Shown one piece after another: positions 1-7,631 of a stretch of DNA of 64,000 nucleotides (its first letter is position 1; each line of letters starts with the position of its first letter). The DNA comes from Candidatus Nitrosotenuis cloacae (GTDB taxonomy: Archaea; Thermoproteota; Nitrososphaeria; Nitrososphaerales; Nitrosopumilaceae), in the NCBI RefSeq assembly GCF_000955905.1, contig NZ_CP011097.1:507957-571956 (forward strand), in the 5' to 3' direction. The position numbers were made by a program, and so were the translations under genes. The notes under the pieces were generated by a model. The model was not told the DNA's origin. It saw only the letters and a list, made by a program, of their open reading frames with translations, and searched no databases.

Positions 1-360
1 ATTCACTATGACTAGCTTTTCCTTTCGCTCTGCTAGAAATATCTGGCCGTCAATTCCACTAAGGCCTACTGCATTGATTCCGTGCTTTTGGAGCATTTGC
101 ACAATTGCCTTGTTTATCTTACCTGACATTACCATGGTGAATATCTCTGCGGTTTCCTTGTCTGTGTATCGAGATTTTATTCCACTAGGAGATACTACGA
201 ATCTTGGCTCTTTTCCTAACAACTCGCAGGTCTTGGTGACTTCTTTTCCTCCACCATGCACTAAAATAACTCCTTCTTGGTCTGCGACTTTTTTAATATC
301 TGATATGGTGCTTGGATGAAGATTTTCTACGACGCTTCCGCCGATTTTAATTGTAATCAT
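1..360 (-). CDS. lysZ: LysW-aminoadipate/glutamate kinase, N-terminal part (cut by window edge)
   Basis: Reads without a stop from an ATG at 360 to the window edge, giving the first 120 residues. The start (ITIKIGGSVV) and the glycine loop ILVHGGGKEV are those of the acetylglutamate kinase family. In archaea with LysW this enzyme phosphorylates the side chain of the LysW-bound aminoadipate (lysine route) or glutamate (arginine route). It begins 4 bp after argC, so the two are almost certainly co-transcribed. The LysW-linked role is inferred from lysW and lysX nearby rather than from this fragment alone. Confidence 0.88.
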   Translation of the reverse strand, partial: MITIKIGGSVVENLHPSTISDIKKVADQEGVILVHGGGKEVTKTCELLGKEPRFVVSPSGIKSRYTDKETAEIFTMVMSGKINKAIVQMLQKHGINAVGLSGIDGQIFLAERKEKLVIVN

Positions 361-364
361 TTTT

Positions 365-1420
365 CTAAACTGGGGTTAGTGGCGAATATCTGAGGCCATC
401 CATTTCATCAAAGCCTGACATTACGTTCATGTTTTGAATGGCAGAGCCTGCTGCACCCTTCATCAAATTGTCTGATGCGGATAGTGCGACCAATCTATGA
501 TTGTCCTCATCAATGTCAAATCCAATATCACAGAAATTAGATCCTACTACGAACTTTGGATCTGGGAACTTGTAGAGTCCTTTCTTGTCGCGAATCAATC
601 TGATGAATCTTTCATCTTTGTACATTTCGCGATACATCTTCCATAGCTCAATCTCAGTCACTTCTCTGTTTAGGAACGTGTGGTTTGTGCACAAGATTCC
701 ACGGACAATATCTACTGCGTGTGGGCTCATTGATACCTTGATTGGTTTTCCCGCAATTTCTGATAGTTCTTGTTCAATCTCACCCGTGTGTCTGTGCTTT
801 GCTGGCTTGTATGGTCGAATTACACCTGAACGCATTGCATGATGTGTGCCTGCAACACTGCCTGCACCTGCACCAGATGAGCCGATTTTAGAGTCAACTA
901 CGATATGCTCTGTGTCGATAATGTTGTTTTTGATTAGTGGTGCTATAGCTAGTATTGATGTCACTGCCATGCATCCAGGACATGAAACAAGTTTAGCATC
1001 CCTGATTTTTTCTCTGTGCAACTCTGGCACACCAAAGACTGATTTTTCCAAATACTCTGGGTGTGGGTGCTCCCATCCATACCATTTTCCATATGCATCC
1101 TTGTTGTGCAATCTGTAATCTGCTGATAAATCGATAACCTTGAGGCCTCTGTCGTATAATGCCTTGACAATCTCTGTTGCGGTTCCGTGTGGAACTGCAG
1201 TAAATACCAGGTCACACTTGTCTGTCATTCTGTCATAGTCTAATTCCGAGAATGTCATCTCTGTGAATCCCTTTAGTGCCGGTTGGACTCGGTGCAAATA
1301 TTCCCCAACATACTGTCGTGATGTAACTTGGGTGATCTCTACTTTTGGATGTGTGACCAAAAGACGTAGCATTTCTCCTCCGACATAACCGGAAGCTCCG
1401 ACTACTCCTACTCGCAACAT
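365..1420 (-). CDS. argC: N-acetyl-gamma-glutamyl-phosphate / LysW-aminoadipate semialdehyde reductase
   Basis: NADP-dependent reductase (ArgC/LysY family) that reduces the acyl phosphate made by LysZ to a semialdehyde. The Rossmann motif VGVVGASGYVGGEMLRLL is at the N terminus and the catalytic cysteine lies in LVSCPGCMAV. The ATG at 1420 is chosen over a longer reading to 1486 because the Rossmann strand starts right after it and a TATA-like element lies about 26 bp upstream. Length, about 351 residues, is normal. With LysW present it probably serves both lysine and arginine synthesis. It is followed by lysZ after 4 bp. Confidence 0.93.
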   Translation of the reverse strand: MLRVGVVGASGYVGGEMLRLLVTHPKVEITQVTSRQYVGEYLHRVQPALKGFTEMTFSELDYDRMTDKCDLVFTAVPHGTATEIVKALYDRGLKVIDLSADYRLHNKDAYGKWYGWEHPHPEYLEKSVFGVPELHREKIRDAKLVSCPGCMAVTSILAIAPLIKNNIIDTEHIVVDSKIGSSGAGAGSVAGTHHAMRSGVIRPYKPAKHRHTGEIEQELSEIAGKPIKVSMSPHAVDIVRGILCTNHTFLNREVTEIELWKMYREMYKDERFIRLIRDKKGLYKFPDPKFVVGSNFCDIGFDIDEDNHRLVALSASDNLMKGAAGSAIQNMNVMSGFDEMDGLRYSPLTPV

Positions 1421-1439
1421 GTTCCTACACTGAATGCGG

Positions 1440-1451
1440 TATAATTTATTG
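1440..1451 (-). promoter_or_regulatory. TATA-box candidate for argC-lysZ
   Basis: On the minus strand an AATAAATTATA stretch is centred about 26 bp before the argC ATG at 1420. This spacing fits a leaderless archaeal transcript and supports the shorter argC start. Another A/T-rich element near 1469-1478 faces the opposite way, toward the small plus-strand gene. Confidence 0.5.
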
Positions 1452-1498
1452 TATTCTGATGTAGAAAAAAATTTATTCAATTTCATATAGCTCAGTTT

Positions 1499-1753
1499 TT
1501 GTTGGCAAAATCTGATCGCGATTTAGTAAAAAAACGAAAGGCCGACTATAATCGAAATAGATACAAAAAAGACCCGGCATTCAAGGAACGACTAAAAGAG
1601 TCATACAAAAAGTGGTATGCAAAAAACAAAAAATCTGTAGTTGAGCGAGTTTCTACAAATCATCAGAAAAATCACTCGGATTACTTACAATATCAAAAAG
1701 AACACTATCGATATCTCAAGTACAGAAGAAAGTATGCATCAAAGAGTGGCTAG
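1499..1753 (+). CDS. small basic protein, unknown function
   Basis: An 84-residue product starting with TTG (TTG at 1499, or at 1502). It is extremely rich in Lys, Arg and Tyr, has no hydrophobic segment and contains repeated KKxxYxxNR-type patches, so a nucleic-acid-binding or ribosome-associated role is possible but unproven. A TATA-like TTTATTC lies about 27 bp upstream. It is the only plus-strand gene in the lys/arg cluster, and its stop is 2 bp from the convergent lysX stop. I do not recognise a family. Confidence 0.55.
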   Translation: MLAKSDRDLVKKRKADYNRNRYKKDPAFKERLKESYKKWYAKNKKSVVERVSTNHQKNHSDYLQYQKEHYRYLKYRRKYASKSG

Positions 1754-1755
1754 AA

Positions 1756-2613
1756 TTATTTTCTGATTTGTGAGGCTGCGAATTTTACCATTTCCTGTGG
1801 GATGTTTTTCTTGGCAACTCGCGCCAATCCCTTGAACTCTACTGTGTTGTTTACCTCATGACAAACCAATCCGCGAGCTTTGTCTTCCATAAGATCAATT
1901 CCTAGAATTCCGCCGCCAACTGCATTTGATGCCTTGAGGCAAATGTCTTCCACTTCTGGTGTAATTTCACACAGTTCTGGGTCGCCACCTAATGCGATGT
2001 TTGTCTTGAAATCGCCTTGGGACTTGCGATACATTGCAGCAACTACCTGATCCCCTACTGTGATGGCTCGAATGTCGCGTGGCGGTCTGTCTATCATTTC
2101 TTGTAAATAGTAAATTCTATCATGTGAACCATCCTCGATATCACGCATCTCAATTATTGCTTCGGTAGTGTCTTTATCACGCAATGGCATTACGCCTCTG
2201 CCCCAGCTTCCAATTACTGGTTTTATTACAATTGGATAGCCCACCTTTTCGATTAGATTCATTGCCTCCTCTGATGAGAATGCAAAATACGTCTTGGGTG
2301 TTGGAACACCTGATTTTTTTAGTAAAAGTGATGTTACCAGCTTGTTTCCGCAATTGTCTGCTACTTTGTGTGAATTTATGACTGGAATGCCCAGAAATTC
2401 TAGGCACGATGTAAAGTGCAGCCCCCTAAAGTAACTGACACATCTTTCCAGGACCACATCTCCAAAGTCAACATCGGTTTTCTTGCTTTCGGTGCTTAGC
2501 TGAGTAATCTTTGCATCCAGCATTATTGTATCGAATCCGAGGCTGGCAGATGCGTCTTGCAGCATCTTTTCCTCCAGTCTTATTCTATCAAATACGATAC
2601 AGACTCTGGACAA
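1756..2613 (-). CDS. lysX: alpha-aminoadipate/glutamate--LysW ligase
   Basis: ATP-grasp ligase of 285 residues that joins the amino group of aminoadipate (or glutamate) to the C-terminal glutamate of LysW. ATP-grasp features visible are the nucleotide-binding segment VIKPVIGSWGRGVMPL and the metal-binding LVCHEVNNTVEFKG near the C terminus. It lies directly downstream of lysW with no gap, in the order argG-lysW-lysX. Thaumarchaeal genomes often carry two paralogues (LysX and ArgX). I cannot tell from sequence alone which substrate this one prefers. Confidence 0.93.
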   Translation of the reverse strand: MSRVCIVFDRIRLEEKMLQDASASLGFDTIMLDAKITQLSTESKKTDVDFGDVVLERCVSYFRGLHFTSCLEFLGIPVINSHKVADNCGNKLVTSLLLKKSGVPTPKTYFAFSSEEAMNLIEKVGYPIVIKPVIGSWGRGVMPLRDKDTTEAIIEMRDIEDGSHDRIYYLQEMIDRPPRDIRAITVGDQVVAAMYRKSQGDFKTNIALGGDPELCEITPEVEDICLKASNAVGGGILGIDLMEDKARGLVCHEVNNTVEFKGLARVAKKNIPQEMVKFAASQIRK

Positions 2614-2781
2614 CTATTCTCCCCAGTCTTCTCCAACACTTTCTGCTGGTTTTAGCTGAACGTTAGCGCCTTCTTTTTTTGCTATTTCAAAGTCTGCGCC
2701 ACATTCTGGGCAAGATACTATCTCGCCTACAGCTGCGTCCCCTGGGATATTGATTCCTGCGTCACATTCTAAACAATTCAT
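2614..2781 (-). CDS. lysW: amino-group carrier protein LysW
   Basis: A 55-residue acidic protein on which lysine and arginine precursors are carried. It has the two zinc-binding pairs of the family (NCLECDAG and CPECGADF) and ends in the diagnostic EDWGE, whose final Glu is the attachment point. The ATG at 2781 is preferred over an in-frame start at 2796, because the protein then starts MNCLECD as family members do and a GAGGTGA Shine-Dalgarno-like site precedes it. It sits between argG and lysX in one operon. Confidence 0.95.
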   Translation of the reverse strand: MNCLECDAGINIPGDAAVGEIVSCPECGADFEIAKKEGANVQLKPAESVGEDWGE

Positions 2782-2792
2782 TACGATCCTTC

Positions 2793-3980
2793 TCACCTCT
2801 TGTTTGATAATTTATTAGCTTCTGTTGTTTGCAGTCCCCACAGCTCAACAAAGCCGGTTGCCTTTCTTTGATCAAAGGCAGATCCCTTGCCGTAGGTTGC
2901 AATGTTATGACTATACAAAGAGTACTTGGATTTTCTTCCAACCACTCGGAAGCTTCCCTTGTATAGTTTTAGCTTGACTGTTCCAGTTACCACCTTTTGT
3001 GACTGGTCGATGAATTTGTCCAAATCTCGTTTTAGCGGGTCTTGCCACAATCCGGAATATGCAAGCCAGGTCCACTCTTGGTCTACCATACTCTTGAATT
3101 TGTTTTGGTGTTTTGTGTGCACCATTTTTTCTAAATCCGAATGAGCCTCAATTAGGCACAAGGCAGCTGGTGTTTCATATACTTCACGAGACTTGATACC
3201 TACGACTCGGTCTTCGATATGGTCTACTATTCCCACACCACACGAGCCTGCAACCCTATTACAATATTCTATTAGCTTGATTGGTGACATTCTCTTTTTG
3301 TCTACTGCAACTGGGATTCCCTGGTCAAATTCAATCTCTAGGTATCTTGCCTTGTCTGGGAGATTCTTTGTCTTGACCCAGATGAATGCGTCGTCTGGCG
3401 GTTCATTGTATGGGTCTTCCATGTCTCCGCCTTCGATTGCTCGTCCCCAAAGGTTTTGATCAATAGAGAATTTCTTTGATACCGAATCAATTGGAATGCC
3501 GTGCTTGTTTGCAAATTCCAGTTCTGTGGTTCTATCTAGATTTAGGTCACGAATTGGTGCAATTATTGGGAGATTAGACCCAGAACCAAACGTAACATCA
3601 AATCTTACTTGGTCGTTTCCTTTGCCCGTGCATCCATGTGCCAGTGCGTCGACTTTTTCTTTTTTGGCTACTTCTAGTACCTTCTGTGCAATTAGTGGTC
3701 GTGCAAGTGAGGTTGCTAGACAGTATTTTCTTTGGTATAATGCATTTGCTTTGATTGATGGATGAATGAAATCATCGACAAACTCTTTTTTTGCATCAAT
3801 ATTGTAATGTCGTAAAACGCCCAGGTTCTTTGCCTTGGCTGCAATTTTTTTCTGGTCACTACCCTCTCCTACATCTACTGTTACGGTAATGACATCCATT
3901 CTGTGCTTTTCTTGTAAATATTTGATAACAACAGAAGTGTCCAGTCCGCCGGAAAAAGCAAGCACTGCTTTTTGTTTCAT
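2793..3980 (-). CDS. argG: argininosuccinate synthase
   Basis: Joins citrulline and aspartate using ATP, the penultimate step of arginine synthesis. The N-terminal PP-loop AFSGGLDTSVV and the downstream segments VGEGSDQKK and HGCTGKGNDQVRFD are typical. At 395 residues it is of normal length. It is the first gene of the minus-strand run argG-lysW-lysX, so arginine assembly is physically joined to the LysW carrier system. A TATA-like AAAAGATAAAT lies about 30 bp upstream on the minus strand. Confidence 0.96.
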   Translation of the reverse strand: MKQKAVLAFSGGLDTSVVIKYLQEKHRMDVITVTVDVGEGSDQKKIAAKAKNLGVLRHYNIDAKKEFVDDFIHPSIKANALYQRKYCLATSLARPLIAQKVLEVAKKEKVDALAHGCTGKGNDQVRFDVTFGSGSNLPIIAPIRDLNLDRTTELEFANKHGIPIDSVSKKFSIDQNLWGRAIEGGDMEDPYNEPPDDAFIWVKTKNLPDKARYLEIEFDQGIPVAVDKKRMSPIKLIEYCNRVAGSCGVGIVDHIEDRVVGIKSREVYETPAALCLIEAHSDLEKMVHTKHQNKFKSMVDQEWTWLAYSGLWQDPLKRDLDKFIDQSQKVVTGTVKLKLYKGSFRVVGRKSKYSLYSHNIATYGKGSAFDQRKATGFVELWGLQTTEANKLSNKR

Positions 3981-4104
3981 TAGAGCTTTTTCGTGATATG
4001 ATTTGCATTTATCTTTTATGCTGATCTGGTTTTGAAATTTTCCGGATGAGAAAAATTTTCATTTTATGATTTTGGAAAAAATACTCGAGCCAAAAAATTA
4101 GCTA

Positions 4105-4116
4105 TAGCTGCAGCTA
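4105..4116. promoter_or_regulatory. 12-bp perfect palindrome, operator candidate
   Basis: TAGCTGCAGCTA is its own reverse complement. It lies inside a wider A/T-rich dyad beginning TTAGCTA and about 12 bp before the TATA-like element of the ABC importer operon. That position fits a dimeric regulator acting at the promoter. The regulator is unknown. Confidence 0.45.
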
Positions 4117-4127
4117 AAATCCGATCA

Positions 4128-4137
4128 CTATTTAACC
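4128..4137 (+). promoter_or_regulatory. TATA-box candidate of the ABC importer operon
   Basis: CTATTTAACC is centred about 26 bp before the ATG at 4159, which suits a leaderless transcript. The palindrome at 4105-4116 is immediately upstream. Confidence 0.5.
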
Positions 4138-4158
4138 AAAGTTTCATAACGCTGTTTT

Positions 4159-5172
4159 ATGAAAATTCTGCCTTTGGCTGGTGCAGCAGTTGCGGCAATA
4201 ATTGCAATTTCTGTTGTTTCTAGTATAGTTTCCTCTAATGATTCTGAGAAAAATCAGGTCAGGGTGGCATTTTTTGCAAATATCTCGCATGCCGTACCAA
4301 TAGTAGGAATAGAAAATGGTTATTTTGAGCAAAAACTAGGCGAGATGCAAATCAAGACCAAAATAGTCGACAGCGGGCCCGAGGCAGTAGAGGCGTTATT
4401 TGCAAATTCAGTTGACTTGGCGTATCTTGGACCTGCGCCGTTTGTGAATGGCTATGTCAAGTCTGGCGGCCAGGGAATAAAGATACTGACTGGGGCTGCC
4501 AATAATGGGGCAAGCTTTGTCATCCAAAAAGACTCGGGGATTCTGGCACCTTCTGATCTGGCAGGAAAAAAAATAGCAGCACCATTCATTGGAAACACAC
4601 AGGATGTTTCCTTACGTAACTATCTTGATGAGAATGGCCTCCAATCAGCTGAAAAAGGCGGCAATGTCGTAATATACAATATAGCAAATGCCGAAATCTA
4701 TACCATCTTTGCAAAAGGAGACATCGACGCTGCATGGGTTCCAGAACCGACTGCCACTATGCTAGTTGAGCAGCTGGGAGGAATAAGACTATTCCAAGAA
4801 GAAGATATTTGGCCGACAAAGAAATTTCCATCCGTTTTGCTTGTGGGGCGGGCTGATTACATTGAGAAACATCCTGATATAATAAAAAAATGGCTTGAAG
4901 CACACGACCAATCCATATCTTGGATAAATCAAAATCCAAACCAAACCGAATCAACATACATCAAATTTTACAAGGATCATACTGGCAAAGCCCTCAAAGA
5001 AAACATTGTTCACAATTCCTTTACCAAAATCATATACACATCAGAGATTGATTCTGATGCAATTCGCATATTTGCAGAGCGTGCTTATTCACTTGGATAT
5101 CTGGGACGCCATGGATACAATCTAGATGACATTTATGCAAAGACAATGGAGATCATACCATGGCAAAGCTAG
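4159..5172 (+). CDS. ABC transporter substrate-binding protein, nitrate/sulfonate/taurine (SsuA/NMT1) class
   Basis: A 337-residue extracytoplasmic binding protein. Residues 5-25 form an uncleaved-looking hydrophobic anchor with no lipobox cysteine. Two-lobed NMT1/SsuA-type features follow, including the ligand-loop DLAYLGPAPFVNGYV and DIDAAWVPEPTATML. Family members bind nitrate, sulfonates, taurine or thiamine precursors, and the ligand cannot be read from sequence. Its last 13 bp overlap the ATPase gene, and the permease follows, giving a complete importer. Confidence 0.88.
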   Translation: MKILPLAGAAVAAIIAISVVSSIVSSNDSEKNQVRVAFFANISHAVPIVGIENGYFEQKLGEMQIKTKIVDSGPEAVEALFANSVDLAYLGPAPFVNGYVKSGGQGIKILTGAANNGASFVIQKDSGILAPSDLAGKKIAAPFIGNTQDVSLRNYLDENGLQSAEKGGNVVIYNIANAEIYTIFAKGDIDAAWVPEPTATMLVEQLGGIRLFQEEDIWPTKKFPSVLLVGRADYIEKHPDIIKKWLEAHDQSISWINQNPNQTESTYIKFYKDHTGKALKENIVHNSFTKIIYTSEIDSDAIRIFAERAYSLGYLGRHGYNLDDIYAKTMEIIPWQS

Positions 5173-5930
5173 AGGCAAAAAATATTGTCAAGTATTTTGA
5201 GCATGACGGGCAGCCACTAAAGGCGCTTGGCGGAATCAACTTTACCGTAGAGGATGGCGACTTTGTGTGCTTGGTTGGACCATCCGGATGTGGCAAGTCT
5301 ACGTTTCTAAGAATTGCAGCTGGCCTGCAAAAGCCAGACGAGGGCCAAATCCTCCTTGATAATCGACCAATAACAAAGACCGGACCTGACAGAATAATGG
5401 TATTTCAGGAAGGTGCACTGTTCCCATGGCTAAAGGTGCGAGACAATGTTGAATTTGGATTAAAGATAGCTGGCATTCCAGAATCAGAGCGACACGAAAT
5501 CTCTGATAGATATCTGGACATGATGCAGCTCACAAAGTTTGCGAATTCGTATACGTACCAGCTCTCAACTGGGATGCGACAACGTGTTGCAATTGCCAGA
5601 GCACTAGTGATGGATCCTGAAATCTTACTGATGGATGAGCCATTTGCAGCACTTGATGCTCAGACTCGCGACTTGTTGCTAGTGGAAATGCAAATGATTT
5701 GGCAAAAGACAAAAAAGACCATCGTATTTGTGACACACAGCATTTCGGAATCTACTGTTCTGGGCAACAAGGTTGTAGTGTTTACACATCGTCCTTCTAC
5801 AATTAAGAAAATCATCCCAATAGATCACAAGAGGCCTCGACTTGTAGAAGATGAGGGATTGATTCCATACCAAAAAGAGATCTCTGCATTGCTAAGGCCT
5901 GAAGTAAAGGCAAAGGAGGACTCGTCTTGA
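5160..5930 (+). CDS. ABC transporter ATP-binding protein (SsuB/TauB class)
   Basis: Cytoplasmic ATPase of 256 residues that powers the importer. It shows Walker A GPSGCGKST, the Q-loop segment VFQEGALFPWLKV, the signature LSTGMRQRVAIARAL, Walker B ILLMDEPFAALD and the switch histidine in FVTHS. The signature carries Thr where LSGGQ has Gly, a tolerated variation in this subfamily. It overlaps the binding-protein gene by 13 bp and the permease gene by 4 bp, which suggests translational coupling. Confidence 0.95.
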   Translation: MAKLEAKNIVKYFEHDGQPLKALGGINFTVEDGDFVCLVGPSGCGKSTFLRIAAGLQKPDEGQILLDNRPITKTGPDRIMVFQEGALFPWLKVRDNVEFGLKIAGIPESERHEISDRYLDMMQLTKFANSYTYQLSTGMRQRVAIARALVMDPEILLMDEPFAALDAQTRDLLLVEMQMIWQKTKKTIVFVTHSISESTVLGNKVVVFTHRPSTIKKIIPIDHKRPRLVEDEGLIPYQKEISALLRPEVKAKEDSS

Positions 5931-6685
5931 AAATAAACTCACTTGCAAAAAAGATCATGTTCTATGTTGGTATTGTCTTGGTATGGCAGGCCTTTGATGC
6001 AGCAAATGTTTGGCCAGACAGCGTATTTCCATCACCATATGAGGTGGCAGAAGATCTTTGGTATGGTGCAGCAAATGGTACGTTGTGGATTGGAATAGGA
6101 ACCAGCCTTTGGAGATTGGTAGTGGGATTGTTGATTGCCATAGCCGGTGGCATGACACTTGGAATATTCATGGCGCGAGTCAAGACGGTAAATGAGACAA
6201 TTGGCTCTATTATTCTGGGATTGCAGTCGATTCCGTCTGTTGCTTGGGCACCACTTGCAATTGTGTGGTTTGGTCTGACTGATGCTGGAATTATTTTTGT
6301 CACAGTCGCTGGCGCACTATTTGCAGTTACCATCAATACGTATACTGGCGTGAAAAGCATCAATCCTGATTTCATCGCAGCCGCTCAGAATATGGGTGCA
6401 AAAGGCGAACAACTAATCACAAAGGTCTTGATTCCAGCTGCATTTCCATACTTGATAACTGGATTCAAGCAAGGTTGGGCGTTTGGCTGGCGTGGTGTGA
6501 TCGGCGCTGAGCTGTTGTTTTCTTTTTTGGGTCTTGGATTTTTGCTAAACGTTGGGCGTCAATTATCTGATGTCTCACAGGTGATTGCAATGATGTTGAT
6601 AATTATGATAATTGGAATTGTAATTGATGGATTGATCTTCAAGAAATTAGAAGACAAAGTCATGGCAAGATGGGGCTTGCGATGA
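5927..6685 (+). CDS. ABC transporter permease (SsuC/TauC class)
   Basis: Integral membrane protein of 252 residues with about six hydrophobic helices. The cytoplasmic coupling segment AAAQNMGAKGEQLITKVLIP matches the EAA loop of binding-protein-dependent permeases. The start overlaps the ATPase stop by 4 bp. The next gene, a pLGIC homologue, begins 19 bp after its stop, so it probably lies in the same transcript. Confidence 0.94.
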   Translation: MKINSLAKKIMFYVGIVLVWQAFDAANVWPDSVFPSPYEVAEDLWYGAANGTLWIGIGTSLWRLVVGLLIAIAGGMTLGIFMARVKTVNETIGSIILGLQSIPSVAWAPLAIVWFGLTDAGIIFVTVAGALFAVTINTYTGVKSINPDFIAAAQNMGAKGEQLITKVLIPAAFPYLITGFKQGWAFGWRGVIGAELLFSFLGLGFLLNVGRQLSDVSQVIAMMLIIMIIGIVIDGLIFKKLEDKVMARWGLR

Positions 6686-6704
6686 TCTTTATTTGTGAGT
6701 TATT

Positions 6705-7631
6705 ATGAATGCTCTAGTTTTTGCGCTGACATCTGTTTTTGTTCTAATCTTGATATCGAATACTGCATATGCTCAAACTAGTACGCCAATACAATATGAC
6801 GTGGACATAACACTGATTGACATTGGTGAAATCAATACCAAAGAGGGTTCATATGATTTGAAATTCTTACTGACATTGTCTTCTGATGATGTTGAGTTTA
6901 CAACAATGGAAAAGCTACCTGTAATTGATTTTGTAAACGGTGATCTTGATGAAGACATTGTGGTGGAATCCATAGAACCACACAGATATTCTTTTGAGGT
7001 TGATGGAAAATTCTTCAACGACATGTCTTTTCGCAACTATCCATTCTCACCAATTGATCTTTTGATCAAAATAGAGCCAGAATATCAGACAATTGATCAG
7101 GCAGAATTTACCTCTACACATTTGGATAAACTGTCCACAAAATATGGCGACCATATCCCTGGCTGGATTTTGATTGGAGTAAATGACTCTATAACGTCAG
7201 TCGTGGATGTAAATGGTAGAACTCACTCTCATTATGTTGCCGCCTTTCATTTAGAGAGGCCATTTCTATCTAATTTCTTTACAAAACTATTCCCGATATT
7301 TATTATGGTCTCAATTGTAATCTTTGCGTTCATACAAAATCCAAAACAGCATAAAATGGCTGAAATCGGAATCGGGATGTTTCTCTCACTAGTCTTTCTA
7401 CATGCTGCATTTCTGGGAGCAGACTTGCCACCACTTGACTATCTGACAATGCAGGACAAGATCCTAATTGTAAGCTATGTTACAATTCTATATGCATTAT
7501 CAGAAGAAATCATCCAGCAAAGATACAACAAGGAAAGCAATGCAGAGCGTGCACTAAAAATAAACCGAAAGATGCTAAAGTTTTTGCCAGTAATTATGAT
7601 AGTGTCTGCACTCGCACTCTTGTTCCTCTAG
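6705..7631 (+). CDS. pentameric ligand-gated ion channel (Cys-loop/GLIC-like) homologue 1
   Basis: A 308-residue protein with a signal peptide (residues 1-23), a beta-rich extracellular domain (about 25-190) and four membrane helices (M1 about 193-212, M2 220-238, M3 247-266, M4 290-307). Two pLGIC hallmarks are visible: SFRNYPFSPIDLLI near residue 108, the equivalent of the [D/F]xRxYPFDxQ segment at the Cys-loop position, and ADLPPLDYLTMQDK near 240, the M2-M3 linker motif. The disulfide cysteines of animal receptors are absent, as in other prokaryotic members. The gene follows the importer operon by 19 bp and ends sharing a CTAG with the next gene. Ligand and ion selectivity are unknown. 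Confidence 0.75.
   Translation: MNALVFALTSVFVLILISNTAYAQTSTPIQYDVDITLIDIGEINTKEGSYDLKFLLTLSSDDVEFTTMEKLPVIDFVNGDLDEDIVVESIEPHRYSFEVDGKFFNDMSFRNYPFSPIDLLIKIEPEYQTIDQAEFTSTHLDKLSTKYGDHIPGWILIGVNDSITSVVDVNGRTHSHYVAAFHLERPFLSNFFTKLFPIFIMVSIVIFAFIQNPKQHKMAEIGIGMFLSLVFLHAAFLGADLPPLDYLTMQDKILIVSYVTILYALSEEIIQQRYNKESNAERALKINRKMLKFLPVIMIVSALALLFL

Noticed and set aside
5962-6375. A 137-residue minus-strand frame over the ABC permease
   Set aside because: It lies fully within a well-supported permease gene, has no family features and no promoter.
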